A model generated the notes under the pieces. That model ran no database searches. It saw only the letters and a program-made list of their open reading frames with translations, and was not told where the DNA came from. The position numbers and the translations under genes are program-made. From Mycobacteroides saopaulense (GTDB lineage: Bacteria; Actinomycetota; Actinomycetes; Mycobacteriales; Mycobacteriaceae), in NCBI RefSeq assembly GCF_001456355.1, contig NZ_CP010271.1, forward strand, positions 2,170,001 to 2,234,000: a DNA stretch of 64,000 nucleotides. The letters are read 5' to 3'. Shown in pieces: positions 54,170 to 64,000 of the stretch. Position 1 is the stretch's first letter. Each line of letters starts with the position of its first letter.

Positions 54170-56014
54170 ATGGGCAGGCACAGCGCATCTGGGTCCGGTA
54201 GCCCAAACGATCGGGACGATAACGACGGCTGGGAGCCCGACCACGACGCAGGGTATGAGTCGAACGTCCCCTCGGAGTTCGACACGGGCAGCTTCGAGCG
54301 AGCGCATCGCCGAAGCAGCGGTACCCGCAACTGGGGTCTGAGCAAGGGTTTGATCGGCGCGATCGCGGCCGTGCTGGTGGTCGCGGTATCCATCGGACTG
54401 TGGTGGTACTTCGACCGCCGGACCACTGACAACCAGGCAGAGGCCTCTGCCACCTGCGTGCACGGCGACAACGCCATCGCGGTGGTTGCCGACCCCTCCA
54501 TCGCGGACCGGATCGGCGAGTTGTCGGAGCGGTTCAACAAGAAGCGCGAAGTGATCGGTGACTACTGCTTCACCGTCTCGGTGCGCCCGGCGGACACGGC
54601 CAACGTGATCAAGGGACTGACGGGTCAGTGGCCCGCTGAGCTCGGAGAGCAGCCCGCCCTGTGGATCCCGGGTAGCTCGATTTCGTCGGCACGCCTGAAG
54701 GCGGCCTCCAAGACCAACATCATCAGTGACAGCCGCTCGTTGGTCAGCACACCCGTGGTGATCGCGATGACGCCGAGACTGCGCCAGGCCATTCCCGACA
54801 ACAAGAGTTGGGCGGATGTGCCTGCGCTGCAGAACGTCCCGAACTCGCTCGACGGAGTTGGCCTGCCCGGCTGGGGTTCGCTGCGGTTGGTGTTGCCCTC
54901 CAGTGGCAACGGCGACGCCGCGCAGCTTGCCGCCGAGGCGGTGGCGGCAGCCAGCGTTCGCCCCGGTGATTCACCCGAACTCGGCGCCGGTGCGGCCGCA
55001 TCGTTGGCCGCGGCGGCCCCGAAGCTGCCCGCCAACAACTTGTCCGATGCCATCGGCGCGCTGCTGGACGGCGGCGAGCAGCCCGCTGCCGCGGTGCACG
55101 CGGTGGTCACCACCGAGCAGCAGCTCTATGCCCGCACGCGCAGCAACGGCGACGCCAAGAAGGTGATCGCCGCCTGGCAGCCCGCCGGGGCCACCCCGAT
55201 CGCCGACTACCCCACCGTGCAGCTGGATGGTGCCTGGCTCTCCGAGGAGCAGCACACCGCGGCAAGCCAGTTCGCGCGATTCCTGGGAGACAAGGACCAG
55301 CTCAAGGACCTGGCCGCGGCCGGGTTCCGCGCCGAGGGCGCGGACCTGCCCAGCAGTGACGTGGTGAGCTTCGCCAAGATCGACAAGCCGCTCAGCGTCG
55401 AAGAGAAGGTTCGTGTCGCGCTGGCCGACGGCACCTCGACGGGCTCCGGCGCCACCACCATCATGCTGGATTCCTCGCTGTCCTCCGATGGCGTGAAGTT
55501 CTCCGATGTGACTGGGGCCCTTGCCAACCGCGTACGCAGCATCGCCCCCGGCTCGGGTATCGGGTTGTGGACGTACGACGGCAAGGAGGGCAACACCGTG
55601 GTGCGCCTCGGCACCGCCTCCGACGACGTGGAGGGCATTCCCCGGTCGCAGAGCGTGGCCGACGCGCTGACGGCGCTGCAGCCGACCTCCAATGGCGCAG
55701 TGGCCTTCACGACCTTGCGCAACGTGTACCAGGAGGCGGTCAACGGGTTCCGGCCCAACCAGGTGAACTCGGTCCTGATCGTGGCGGGGCGCTCGCACAC
55801 CGATCAAACCCTGGACGGTGCCGGACTGATCGACACGATCAACCGCCAGAAGGATGCGGCGAAGCCGGTGCGCATCAACGTGATCGATTTCGGTAACGAC
55901 TCCGATCAGCAGACCTGGCAGACGCTGGCGCAGCAGACCGGCGGTGTGTATCAGAACGTGGCGGCCTCGAACAGCCCCGAGCTGGCCGCGGCCATCACTC
56001 GCTTTGTGTCCTAG
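54170..56014 (+). CDS. Membrane-anchored VWA/substrate-binding domain protein (Rv1836c-type)
   Basis: A 614-residue protein: acidic cytosolic N-terminus (about 1-60), one transmembrane helix (GLIGAIAAVLVVAVSIGLWWYF), then an extracytoplasmic part with a solute-binding-like domain (about 95-395, IAVVADPSIADRIGELSERF; VVIAMTPRLRQAIPD) and a C-terminal von Willebrand A domain (TIMLDSSLSSDGVKFSD; VLIVAGRSHTDQTLDG; INVIDFGNDSDQQTW). The MIDAS motif is degenerate (DSSLS). Role unknown. Confidence 0.85.
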   Translation: MGRHSASGSGSPNDRDDNDGWEPDHDAGYESNVPSEFDTGSFERAHRRSSGTRNWGLSKGLIGAIAAVLVVAVSIGLWWYFDRRTTDNQAEASATCVHGDNAIAVVADPSIADRIGELSERFNKKREVIGDYCFTVSVRPADTANVIKGLTGQWPAELGEQPALWIPGSSISSARLKAASKTNIISDSRSLVSTPVVIAMTPRLRQAIPDNKSWADVPALQNVPNSLDGVGLPGWGSLRLVLPSSGNGDAAQLAAEAVAAASVRPGDSPELGAGAAASLAAAAPKLPANNLSDAIGALLDGGEQPAAAVHAVVTTEQQLYARTRSNGDAKKVIAAWQPAGATPIADYPTVQLDGAWLSEEQHTAASQFARFLGDKDQLKDLAAAGFRAEGADLPSSDVVSFAKIDKPLSVEEKVRVALADGTSTGSGATTIMLDSSLSSDGVKFSDVTGALANRVRSIAPGSGIGLWTYDGKEGNTVVRLGTASDDVEGIPRSQSVADALTALQPTSNGAVAFTTLRNVYQEAVNGFRPNQVNSVLIVAGRSHTDQTLDGAGLIDTINRQKDAAKPVRINVIDFGNDSDQQTWQTLAQQTGGVYQNVAASNSPELAAAITRFVS

Positions 56015-56023
56015 ATTCCCTAC

Positions 56024-56059
56024 CGCGAGCAGTCCCCCGCAAGCGGGGGCCTGCTCGCG
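56024..56059. terminator. Bidirectional terminator between VWA gene and gcvP
   Basis: Arms CGCGAGCAG and CTGCTCGCG flank a CCCCCGC/GCGGGGG stem around an AA loop, with one internal mismatch; it lies 10 bp after the VWA stop and 19 bp before the end of gcvP, which is convergent. Confidence 0.8.
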
Positions 56060-56077
56060 CGTGAGGAGTGAGGCGTC

Positions 56078-58918
<2,841 letters not shown>

Positions 58919-58984
58919 GGCGCTCCCGGAGGGCCGAGTCGCGCGCTGGGCGCACGACAGCGTCTCCCCTCCCTCTGTCATCGA

Positions 58985-59198
58985 CCCGTCGCGGGCGCCT
59001 GAGAGATTCGGTCGTCTTACCCGGTGAATTTCCAGGTAAGAGCCTTTCCCCGTCGGCGGGTGCTCCGGCTATCTACCGGATCACCACTTTTCAGAGGCAT
59101 CGGGGCCGAGAGCGGTTCGGGGGCCTGAGAGATTGACGGAGAGGTGTTGCTCCTTCGGCGGCCATGACTGGCGATCATGACACTCTCCCGCCCACGGG
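58985..59198 (-). promoter_or_regulatory. Tandem glycine riboswitch
   Basis: On the minus strand aptamer 1 reads GGGAGAGUGU (near 59190), GCCGCCGAAGGAGCAA, and AAUCUCUCAGGC (59134-59123). Aptamer 2 has CCGACGGGGAAAGGCUC and GAAUCUCUCAGGC (near 59009-58997). Two aptamers with the diagnostic CUCUCAGG end are typical of cooperative glycine riboswitches before gcv genes. A promoter candidate TAAACT (59216-59211) with CTGAAC 17 bp upstream gives a start near 59204. gcvP begins 70 nt after aptamer 2. Confidence 0.9.
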
Positions 59199-59261
59199 CG
59201 ATGCCCGACCAGTTTACGCGAGTCGACCGCCTGGTTCAGACCGGCGGGAATGAGCGGCGGA

Positions 59262-59885
59262 TCAGCCGATCTTGCGGGCGCGATCCTTGCGGCGGGAGGC
59301 CAGTTCATCCTCGGGCGCCTCGATGGTTTCGCCGCCATCGGCACGCTCCCCGGGGAACTCGGCGATGGCGCCGGTCAGCTCGCGCATGGCACCGCTGACG
59401 GCAATGCCGAACACACCCTGTCCGCCCTGCAGCAGGTCGACGACCTCTTCGGCGGAGGTGCACTCGTAGACGGTGGTGCCGTCCGAGAACAGGGTGATGT
59501 TGGCCAAGTCCTCGACGCCGCGCTGGCGCAGGTGCTCCACGGCGACGCGGATGTTCTGCAGCGAGATGCCGGTATCCAGCAGTCGCTTGACGATCTTGAG
59601 GACCAGGATGTCCTTGAACGAGTACAGGCGCTGGCTACCAGAACCCGCGGCGCCGCGGATGGAGGGCACCACCAGCGAGGTGCGCGCCCAGTAGTCCAGC
59701 TGGCGGTAGGTGATGCCGGCAACCTGGCAGGCACTGGGACCGCGATAGCCGACGAGCTGGTCGGGAACGGAGTCGTCCGGGAAAAGACCCGGCTGGACAG
59801 GCCCGGCAGACGCGGAGTCAGCGGAACCGGTGGCGCCGTTGTCCAATGTCATCTCCAGCTGCCCCTGCTGCGGCTCGTCAACCAC
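59262..59885 (-). CDS. MerR-family regulator, McdR/ResR-like (Rv1830-type)
   Basis: A 207-residue regulator. After an acidic, Gln-rich N-terminus, the MerR helix-turn-helix spans about residues 45-115 (GYRGPSACQVAGITYRQLDYW; RLYSFKDILVLKIVKRLLD). The C-terminal part has ITLFSDGTTVYECTSAEEVV and a basic tail. The M. tuberculosis homologue Rv1830 has been linked to cell-division and growth-recovery control; that role is taken over by position and similarity. GTG 59885 has GAGGGAG eight bases upstream. Confidence 0.87.
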   Translation of the reverse strand: MVDEPQQGQLEMTLDNGATGSADSASAGPVQPGLFPDDSVPDQLVGYRGPSACQVAGITYRQLDYWARTSLVVPSIRGAAGSGSQRLYSFKDILVLKIVKRLLDTGISLQNIRVAVEHLRQRGVEDLANITLFSDGTTVYECTSAEEVVDLLQGGQGVFGIAVSGAMRELTGAIAEFPGERADGGETIEAPEDELASRRKDRARKIG

Positions 59886-60109
59886 TTCTGCTCCCTCTCG
59901 CGATCGCTTCTCCGGCTACCGTCCTGTGGTTCTCAGTTCGCCGGTAGTGCGTTCGTCCAAGCACGAATTCTCCGAGCATACGCCCCTTGCGCTGCCCCGT
60001 GCCGGCCGCTGAGTCAAATTATGACCCCCCTGAAATCACGGTCAACGCGACGCGCCCGGGTCGAGACTGTAAAGGTCAGGTTGAGACTTACTCGTTACTT
60101 AAGGCCGTG

Positions 60110-60613
60110 TCACGGGCCTTCGGTGGCCTTGAAGTCGTCGGGCGACACGCTGTCCAGGAACTCCTTGAACTTCTCCACCTCGTCTTCGCGCAACGCTCCG
60201 CCGGAGTCCTCGTCGTCCTCGTCGGGAATGATCAAACCCGCCTCGGCGAGCACCGCTTCCTCGACGTAGATCGGAACTCCGACACGCAGCGCGATCGCCA
60301 CCGAATCCGACGGCCGTGCCGACACCCGGATATCGCTGTCGAAAACCAGATCGGCGTAGAACGTGCCCTCCTGCAGGTCCACAATCCGGACTTCCTTGAG
60401 TGAATGCCCAAGGGCAGCAATGAGATCACGGATCAGGTCATGGGTGAGCGGCCGTGCCGGCTCAACGCCCTGTTGCTCCAGCGCGATGGCCGCCGCCTCC
60501 GACTGGCCGATCCAAATGGGTAGGTAACGATCTCCTGTGGATTCGCGCAGCAACAACACCGGCTGGTTCTGGGGCTGTTCCACGCGGATTCCCACGACTC
60601 GAACTTCGCTCAT
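60110..60613 (-). CDS. Bifunctional nuclease family protein (DUF151)
   Basis: A 167-residue BFN-domain protein: VRVVGIRVEQPQNQPVLLLR, LPIWIGQSEAAAIALEQQG, TFYADLVFDSDIRVSARPSDSVAIALR, then an acidic tail (DEDDEDSG). The family name comes from a plant nuclease; bacterial members lack proven activity. Ortholog of Rv1829, between the two MerR genes. ATG 60613. Confidence 0.9.
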   Translation of the reverse strand: MSEVRVVGIRVEQPQNQPVLLLRESTGDRYLPIWIGQSEAAAIALEQQGVEPARPLTHDLIRDLIAALGHSLKEVRIVDLQEGTFYADLVFDSDIRVSARPSDSVAIALRVGVPIYVEEAVLAEAGLIIPDEDDEDSGGALREDEVEKFKEFLDSVSPDDFKATEGP

Positions 60614-60658
60614 CGTGCCTCCAACACCAGTACTTCTGTCGTACCGCGAGTCTAGTCC

Positions 60659-61402
60659 TCAGCGATCGAGGACGCCGCGCACCGCGGACTTGATCATCGC
60701 GCCGTGGAGCGCGATGGACAGCGCGGCCACCTCCCGGATCAGGTCGTCGGCGCGGTCGCGGGCTCCTGCCTTGTTGGCTTTGACGGTTGGGCCCACGATC
60801 TGGGCAATCAGGTCGGTCTCACGGTCGACGGCTGACCGGAAGGTGCGCAGATGCCGTGGCTCGACGCCATAGTCGGCCAGCTCGGCGGCGCACTGGACGA
60901 TCAGCACCGTGTATTCGTCGAAGAAACCGCCCGGTCCGGCGGTGATGATCCCCGCTTTGATCAGCGAGGTCAGCAACACCTCGTCGGCGCCGGACCGTGA
61001 CAGCAGATCCTCGCGGGACAGGCGGGTGGGCCGGGTAGATGGGATTCCTTGACGGGCAACACTGTTGGTGCTGTCGCCATCGGTGATGGCAAATAGACGA
61101 GGGCCGCCGGTGAATCCCGCCACATCAGGCAGCGCTCCATCGGGCTGCGCGTCGAGCTGCTCCTTGATCACCTTCAACGGCAGGTAGTGATCGCGCTGGG
61201 CGGTCAGGATGAATCGGAGCCGTTCGGCGTCATAGGCCGAAAACCGGCGATACCCCGACGCGCTACGCGACGGGGTAACCAGTCCCTCCGATTCGAGAAA
61301 TCGAATCTTCGAGATCGTGACATCCGGAAACTCCGGACGCAACAGGTCGAGTACCGACCCGATCGACATTCCGGTGAGAGCCGGCCGGTCGGGAGCTGTC
61401 AC
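60659..61402 (-). CDS. ftsR: MerR-family regulator FtsR (Rv1828-type)
   Basis: A 247-residue regulator: MerR helix-turn-helix at residues 10-80 ([40 protein letters not shown]), then a helical C-terminal domain ([40 protein letters not shown]). The Corynebacterium homologue FtsR activates ftsZ. GTG 61402 overlaps the garA stop (GTGA), so it is translated with garA. Confidence 0.88.
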   Translation of the reverse strand: MTAPDRPALTGMSIGSVLDLLRPEFPDVTISKIRFLESEGLVTPSRSASGYRRFSAYDAERLRFILTAQRDHYLPLKVIKEQLDAQPDGALPDVAGFTGGPRLFAITDGDSTNSVARQGIPSTRPTRLSREDLLSRSGADEVLLTSLIKAGIITAGPGGFFDEYTVLIVQCAAELADYGVEPRHLRTFRSAVDRETDLIAQIVGPTVKANKAGARDRADDLIREVAALSIALHGAMIKSAVRGVLDR

Positions 61403-61872
61403 TGGCCACCCGAGGCGGAATCATCGCCTGCCGACTTCGGTCCGGTCAAAAAGACCAGGCGGAACTTTCCGATCTGGACTTCGTCGCCGTTGGCCAGGAC
61501 CGCGGAATCCACGGGCTCGCGGTTGACATAGGTGCCGTTCAGGCTGCCCACGTCGACGACCTGGAATTCATCACTGTCAAGCCGGAATTCGGCGTGGCGA
61601 CGGCTCACCGTGACGTCATCGAGGAAGATGTCGCTGTCGGGATGCCGTCCTGCGGATGTGGTTGCCTGATCGAGCAGAAACCGGGATCCGGCATTGGGGC
61701 CACGTTTGACCACCAACAGCGCCGACCCGGCGGGCAATCCTTCGACACCAGACACGTCGGTCCCGGCCTGCGCGGGCGCCTCCAACTCGGTGGCGAAATC
61801 GGCGCGGAACACCGAGGTCGTCTCCGCGGTGACCTCGCCTGACGTGTCGTCCTTGTCGTTATCGGTCACCAT
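61399..61872 (-). CDS. garA: FHA-domain metabolic regulator GarA
   Basis: A 157-residue protein: N-terminal ETTSVFRAD with the Thr18-Thr19 pair phosphorylated by PknB/PknG in M. tuberculosis, then the FHA domain ([46 protein letters not shown]). Unphosphorylated GarA binds and inhibits 2-oxoglutarate-using enzymes; self-binding after phosphorylation releases them. ATG follows AAGGAG. Encoded between gcvH and ftsR. Confidence 0.95.
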   Translation of the reverse strand: MVTDNDKDDTSGEVTAETTSVFRADFATELEAPAQAGTDVSGVEGLPAGSALLVVKRGPNAGSRFLLDQATTSAGRHPDSDIFLDDVTVSRRHAEFRLDSDEFQVVDVGSLNGTYVNREPVDSAVLANGDEVQIGKFRLVFLTGPKSAGDDSASGGQ

Positions 61873-61961
61873 CGCTCCTTCTTCCTCGCCACTGGGAGGA
61901 TTCGATTGTCAGTGCGGATCTCGCCGAGCCTGAAGCTCTTCGCGACCCTCATCTGCCCTCA

Positions 61962-62016
61962 TGCTCTTCGCGACGAGCGCTCATCAACTCAGTGCTCTTC
62001 GCGACGAGCGCTCATC
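61962..62016. repeat. Two 24-bp direct repeats upstream of garA
   Basis: TGCTCTTCGCGACGAGCGCT plus CATC occurs at 61962-61985 and again, identically, at 61993-62016 (31-bp period); a shortened copy (GCTCTTCGCGAC) starts near 61935. Each copy has a GCTC...GAGC dyad. They lie in the 259-bp gap between garA (start 61872) and gcvH (end 62132), both minus, so they are in the garA promoter or leader region. Confidence 0.75.
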
Positions 62017-62131
62017 GCCGCTCATTTCCGACCGTACCGTCTGACTGCCCGTAACGGGCCACCTCTGCCGTATCCGGCAGTGGTCCACCCGAAATTCTGG
62101 TCGTCAGACCGTTTGGAGAACCGGTGCCCTC

Positions 62132-62527
62132 CTAATCGGTGGCGTCACCATATCCCGACGCGTCTAAGAGGTCATTAAGAGCCGCATCGAGATCCGCAGC
62201 ACTGGCGGCCTCAAGATCCACCAACCAGCCCTCGCCGTACGGGTCGGAGTTGACCAGTTGTGGGTTGGAGTCCAAATCGCCATTTACGGCAACGACTTTG
62301 GCGGTGATGGGGGCGAACAGGTCCGACACCGATTTGGTCGACTCCACCTCGCCGAAGGTGGCGCCGGCGGTCAGGTCGGAACCGGCGTCCGGCAGCTGGA
62401 CGAACACCACGTCACCGAGTTGGGACTGTGCGTAGTCGGTGATTCCGATACGCACGGTGGTGTCACCGGTGCGCCGCACCCACTCGTGTTCCTCGGTGTA
62501 GTGCAGGTCGGCAGGAATTTCGGTCAC
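62132..62527 (-). CDS. gcvH: Glycine cleavage system H protein
   Basis: A 131-residue lipoyl carrier: YTEEHEWVRRTGDTTVRIGI, ITDYAQSQLGDVVFVQLP and the lipoylation motif FGEVESTKSVSDLF (Lys65). It shuttles the aminomethyl group between P, T and L proteins. GTG 62525-62527 matches the conserved N-terminus TEIPADLHYT. No glycine riboswitch is visible here. Confidence 0.96.
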   Translation of the reverse strand: MTEIPADLHYTEEHEWVRRTGDTTVRIGITDYAQSQLGDVVFVQLPDAGSDLTAGATFGEVESTKSVSDLFAPITAKVVAVNGDLDSNPQLVNSDPYGEGWLVDLEAASAADLDAALNDLLDASGYGDATD

Positions 62528-62582
62528 GGTGAGTCATCCTTGCTCTCGGTCAGTGGTCTGCGTAGTAGCTGAGCCCGCAGGG

Positions 62583-63341
62583 CTACTTGCCGGGCTGAGC
62601 GTATTGGCGAGGTTTCGGTTCTCGCAAGGTGGTGATGTCCACGCGCGCCGGCTGGTCGATGGTAACGCTGCCGCCGACCCGCGAGACGGTGTCCATGGCG
62701 CCACCCGGAATGTTCATCGCCGCCGCGAGTGTCGGCGGATCGCCTATCGCCAGAACCGAATACGGGGGCGAGAGGGTTGTGCCATCCACCACGAGTTGTC
62801 CAGGTGCGCCGATGACCCACGAATCGGCCCCGATGCGCACGGATTTGTCGCCGGCCTTGATCTCAATGGCCTCGGCACCCGCCGCCCGCAGCTCGTTGAC
62901 GATGTCGAGCAGCGCTTCCGGGCCCAGGCCTTGTCCAGGGTCGTCGATGGTGAGGATCACACCCGGTCCGGTGGCGCCGACGGTCCCCACCATGATGGAC
63001 AGCGCCGACAGCCGGGCTTTGGCGTCGTTGATCACGGCTTGATTGCCGGTTCCACTGGCGCGCATGGTGATTAGGCTCTGCTGCAGATCCGCGATTTCCT
63101 TGTTGAGGTTGGCTTCGCGCTGCTGCAACGAGTCGAGGAGCACCAGCAGGTCGGCCGGTCGCGCGGTGTCGAGACCATCACCGGATTCGGTCTGGCGAAC
63201 CTGGGTGGTGATTGCCAGTCCCAGCAGTGCACACAGTGCCACGCCCAGCACCCCGAACGTCACCTGCGTGCGGGTCGACGGCCGGCGTGTCTTGGGCATC
63301 TCGTGTTTGCCGGGATGCGGTTCGTGCTGTGAATCCGTCAT
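62583..63341 (-). CDS. DUF881 family membrane protein (Rv1825-type)
   Basis: A 252-residue protein: basic N-terminus, one transmembrane helix (FGVLGVALCALLGLAITTQV), a coiled-coil stretch (LLDSLQQREANLNKEIADLQ) and the DUF881 domain (GPGVILTIDDPGQGLGPEAL; LRAAGAEAIEIKAGDKSVRI; PPYSVLAIGDPPTLAAAM). DUF881 proteins belong to the YlxW family at division-related loci. ATG 63341 is chosen over an upstream TTG that overlaps the Sbp gene. Confidence 0.9.
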   Translation of the reverse strand: MTDSQHEPHPGKHEMPKTRRPSTRTQVTFGVLGVALCALLGLAITTQVRQTESGDGLDTARPADLLVLLDSLQQREANLNKEIADLQQSLITMRASGTGNQAVINDAKARLSALSIMVGTVGATGPGVILTIDDPGQGLGPEALLDIVNELRAAGAEAIEIKAGDKSVRIGADSWVIGAPGQLVVDGTTLSPPYSVLAIGDPPTLAAAMNIPGGAMDTVSRVGGSVTIDQPARVDITTLREPKPRQYAQPGK

Positions 63342-63345
63342 CGGC

Positions 63346-63678
63346 TCACGCCCCAAACAACCTGCGCCGTAGTGCGGCAGCGTTTCCGAAGATCCGAATA
63401 CCGAGAACGACGATGATGGCGGTGGACAGTTGCGTGCCGACGCCGAGCTGGTCGCCGACGAACACGATCAGCGCCGCTACCAGGACGTTGAACACGAAGG
63501 ACACCACGAAGACCTTCGAATCGAATATCTGGTCCAGATACGCACGGGCGCCGCCGAACAGGGCGTCGAGCGCGGCCACCACCGCGATCGGCAGATATGG
63601 GGCGACGGCGTCGGGCACGTTCGGGTGAAACACCAACCCCAGAACCACGCCGATCGCCAGCGCGACTATGCCGATCAT
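63346..63678 (-). CDS. Small basic protein family (Sbp, DUF1290)
   Basis: A 110-residue protein with three hydrophobic helices (IGIVALAIGVVLGLVFHP; YLPIAVVAALDALFGGARAYL; VVSFVFNVLVAALIVFVGDQ). Sbp is always flanked by DUF881 genes in actinobacteria; function unknown, though the Bacillus homologue sits in a division cluster. Ortholog of Rv1824. Confidence 0.92.
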   Translation of the reverse strand: MIGIVALAIGVVLGLVFHPNVPDAVAPYLPIAVVAALDALFGGARAYLDQIFDSKVFVVSFVFNVLVAALIVFVGDQLGVGTQLSTAIIVVLGIRIFGNAAALRRRLFGA

Positions 63679-63714
63679 CGTCTACTTCCTCTCCACGTCA
63701 CGGTCGACTCTCCC

Positions 63715-64000
63715 TCACCGGTTCCCCGGAGGAATCTCTTTGGCGTATTTGACATCCCGATTGGCTGCCGGGGCCATCTGCACGTCCTCCTGGGTGGCGA
63801 GGGTGAGCCGGATGCCGTACGACTTCTGCAGCAGCCGCATCCGGGCCATTCCCGGACTGCGCTCAAATGCGGCTTTCATCGTGTTGGCCGGACCGATGGC
63901 CACGATTCGGTATGGCGAGCTGGTGGGTTGATTGTCGACAAGGATCGCTCCCCCGGCCTGCCGCATGGTCACATTCGGGCCGATACGCACATCGGAGATC
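63715..64000 (-). CDS. DUF881 family protein (Rv1823-type), C-terminal part
   Basis: Only the last 94 or so residues are in the window (ISDVRIGPNVTMRQAGGAIL; SSPYRIVAIGPANTMKAAFE; LTLATQEDVQMAPAANRDVK). They match the C-terminal half of the DUF881 domain in the gene at 62583-63341. The start lies beyond the right edge. With Sbp and the other DUF881 gene it forms a conserved three-gene cluster. Confidence 0.88.
   Translation of the reverse strand, partial: ISDVRIGPNVTMRQAGGAILVDNQPTSSPYRIVAIGPANTMKAAFERSPGMARMRLLQKSYGIRLTLATQEDVQMAPAANRDVKYAKEIPPGNR

Noticed and set aside
61935..62016. CRISPR-like repeats before garA
   Set aside because: Only two full copies with a 7-bp gap and no cas genes.
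62528..62582. Glycine riboswitch at gcvH
   Set aside because: No CUCUCAGG or GGAGCAA blocks are present around gcvH on its strand.

Overview
The window looks like a chromosomal segment of a GC-rich, rapidly growing mycobacterium, most likely the Mycobacteroides abscessus-chelonae group. Evidence: marker genes (Apa, GarA, FtsR/McdR-type MerR regulators, F420-type luciferase-like oxidoreductases, PknH_C-like lipoproteins, BlaI/BlaR), many leaderless-looking starts, and gene order from about 26.9 kb to the right edge that follows M. tuberculosis Rv1861 down to Rv1823. The species is inferred; no rRNA or other diagnostic gene is present. No IS element, prophage, CRISPR array, tRNA or rRNA gene was found.

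Left part (1-22.8 kb), accessory and regulatory genes. An overlapping minus-strand operon (DUF4242 protein, acyl-CoA-dehydrogenase-like oxidoreductase, ABC ATPase, Tat-exported binding protein running off the edge) faces a TetR gene across a perfect palindrome. Next come an SRPBCC gene, a metallo-beta-lactamase-fold gene behind a near-perfect SoxR box, a berberine-bridge-type flavoprotein, a HAD phosphatase, a frameshifted SGNH hydrolase, a secreted protein, a membrane protein, an esterase, a VOC-ArsR-AHSA1 operon, an F420 oxidoreductase, a second TetR/membrane-protein pair, pirin, a GlxA-type regulator with an HD protein, CinA, and two tandem GNAT-like paralogues. A fluoride-resistance operon (two crcB genes plus a universal stress protein) is preceded by a fluoride riboswitch.

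Middle part (22.8-43.6 kb). A 1282-residue assimilatory nitrate reductase fused to a CysJ-like flavin module, a GlsB-type membrane protein, Apa, the molybdate transporter modABC, an SDR, an F420 oxidoreductase, a DinB-like protein, type II NADH dehydrogenase and urease ureABCFGD. Molybdate uptake fits with the molybdenum-dependent nitrate reductase, and nitrate reductase and urease are both nitrogen-acquisition enzymes. Four related lipoproteins lie between urease and a PaaI-type thioesterase.

Right part (43.6-64 kb). An iron locus (FhuF-like gene with an IdeR box, and a predicted IdeR-controlled small RNA at the position of M. tuberculosis MrsI), blaI-blaR, gnd, guaB1, two CNNM/HlyC membrane proteins, glcB, a VWA protein, gcvP under a tandem glycine riboswitch, two MerR regulators around a bifunctional nuclease gene, garA, gcvH, and a DUF881-Sbp-DUF881 cluster cut by the right edge.
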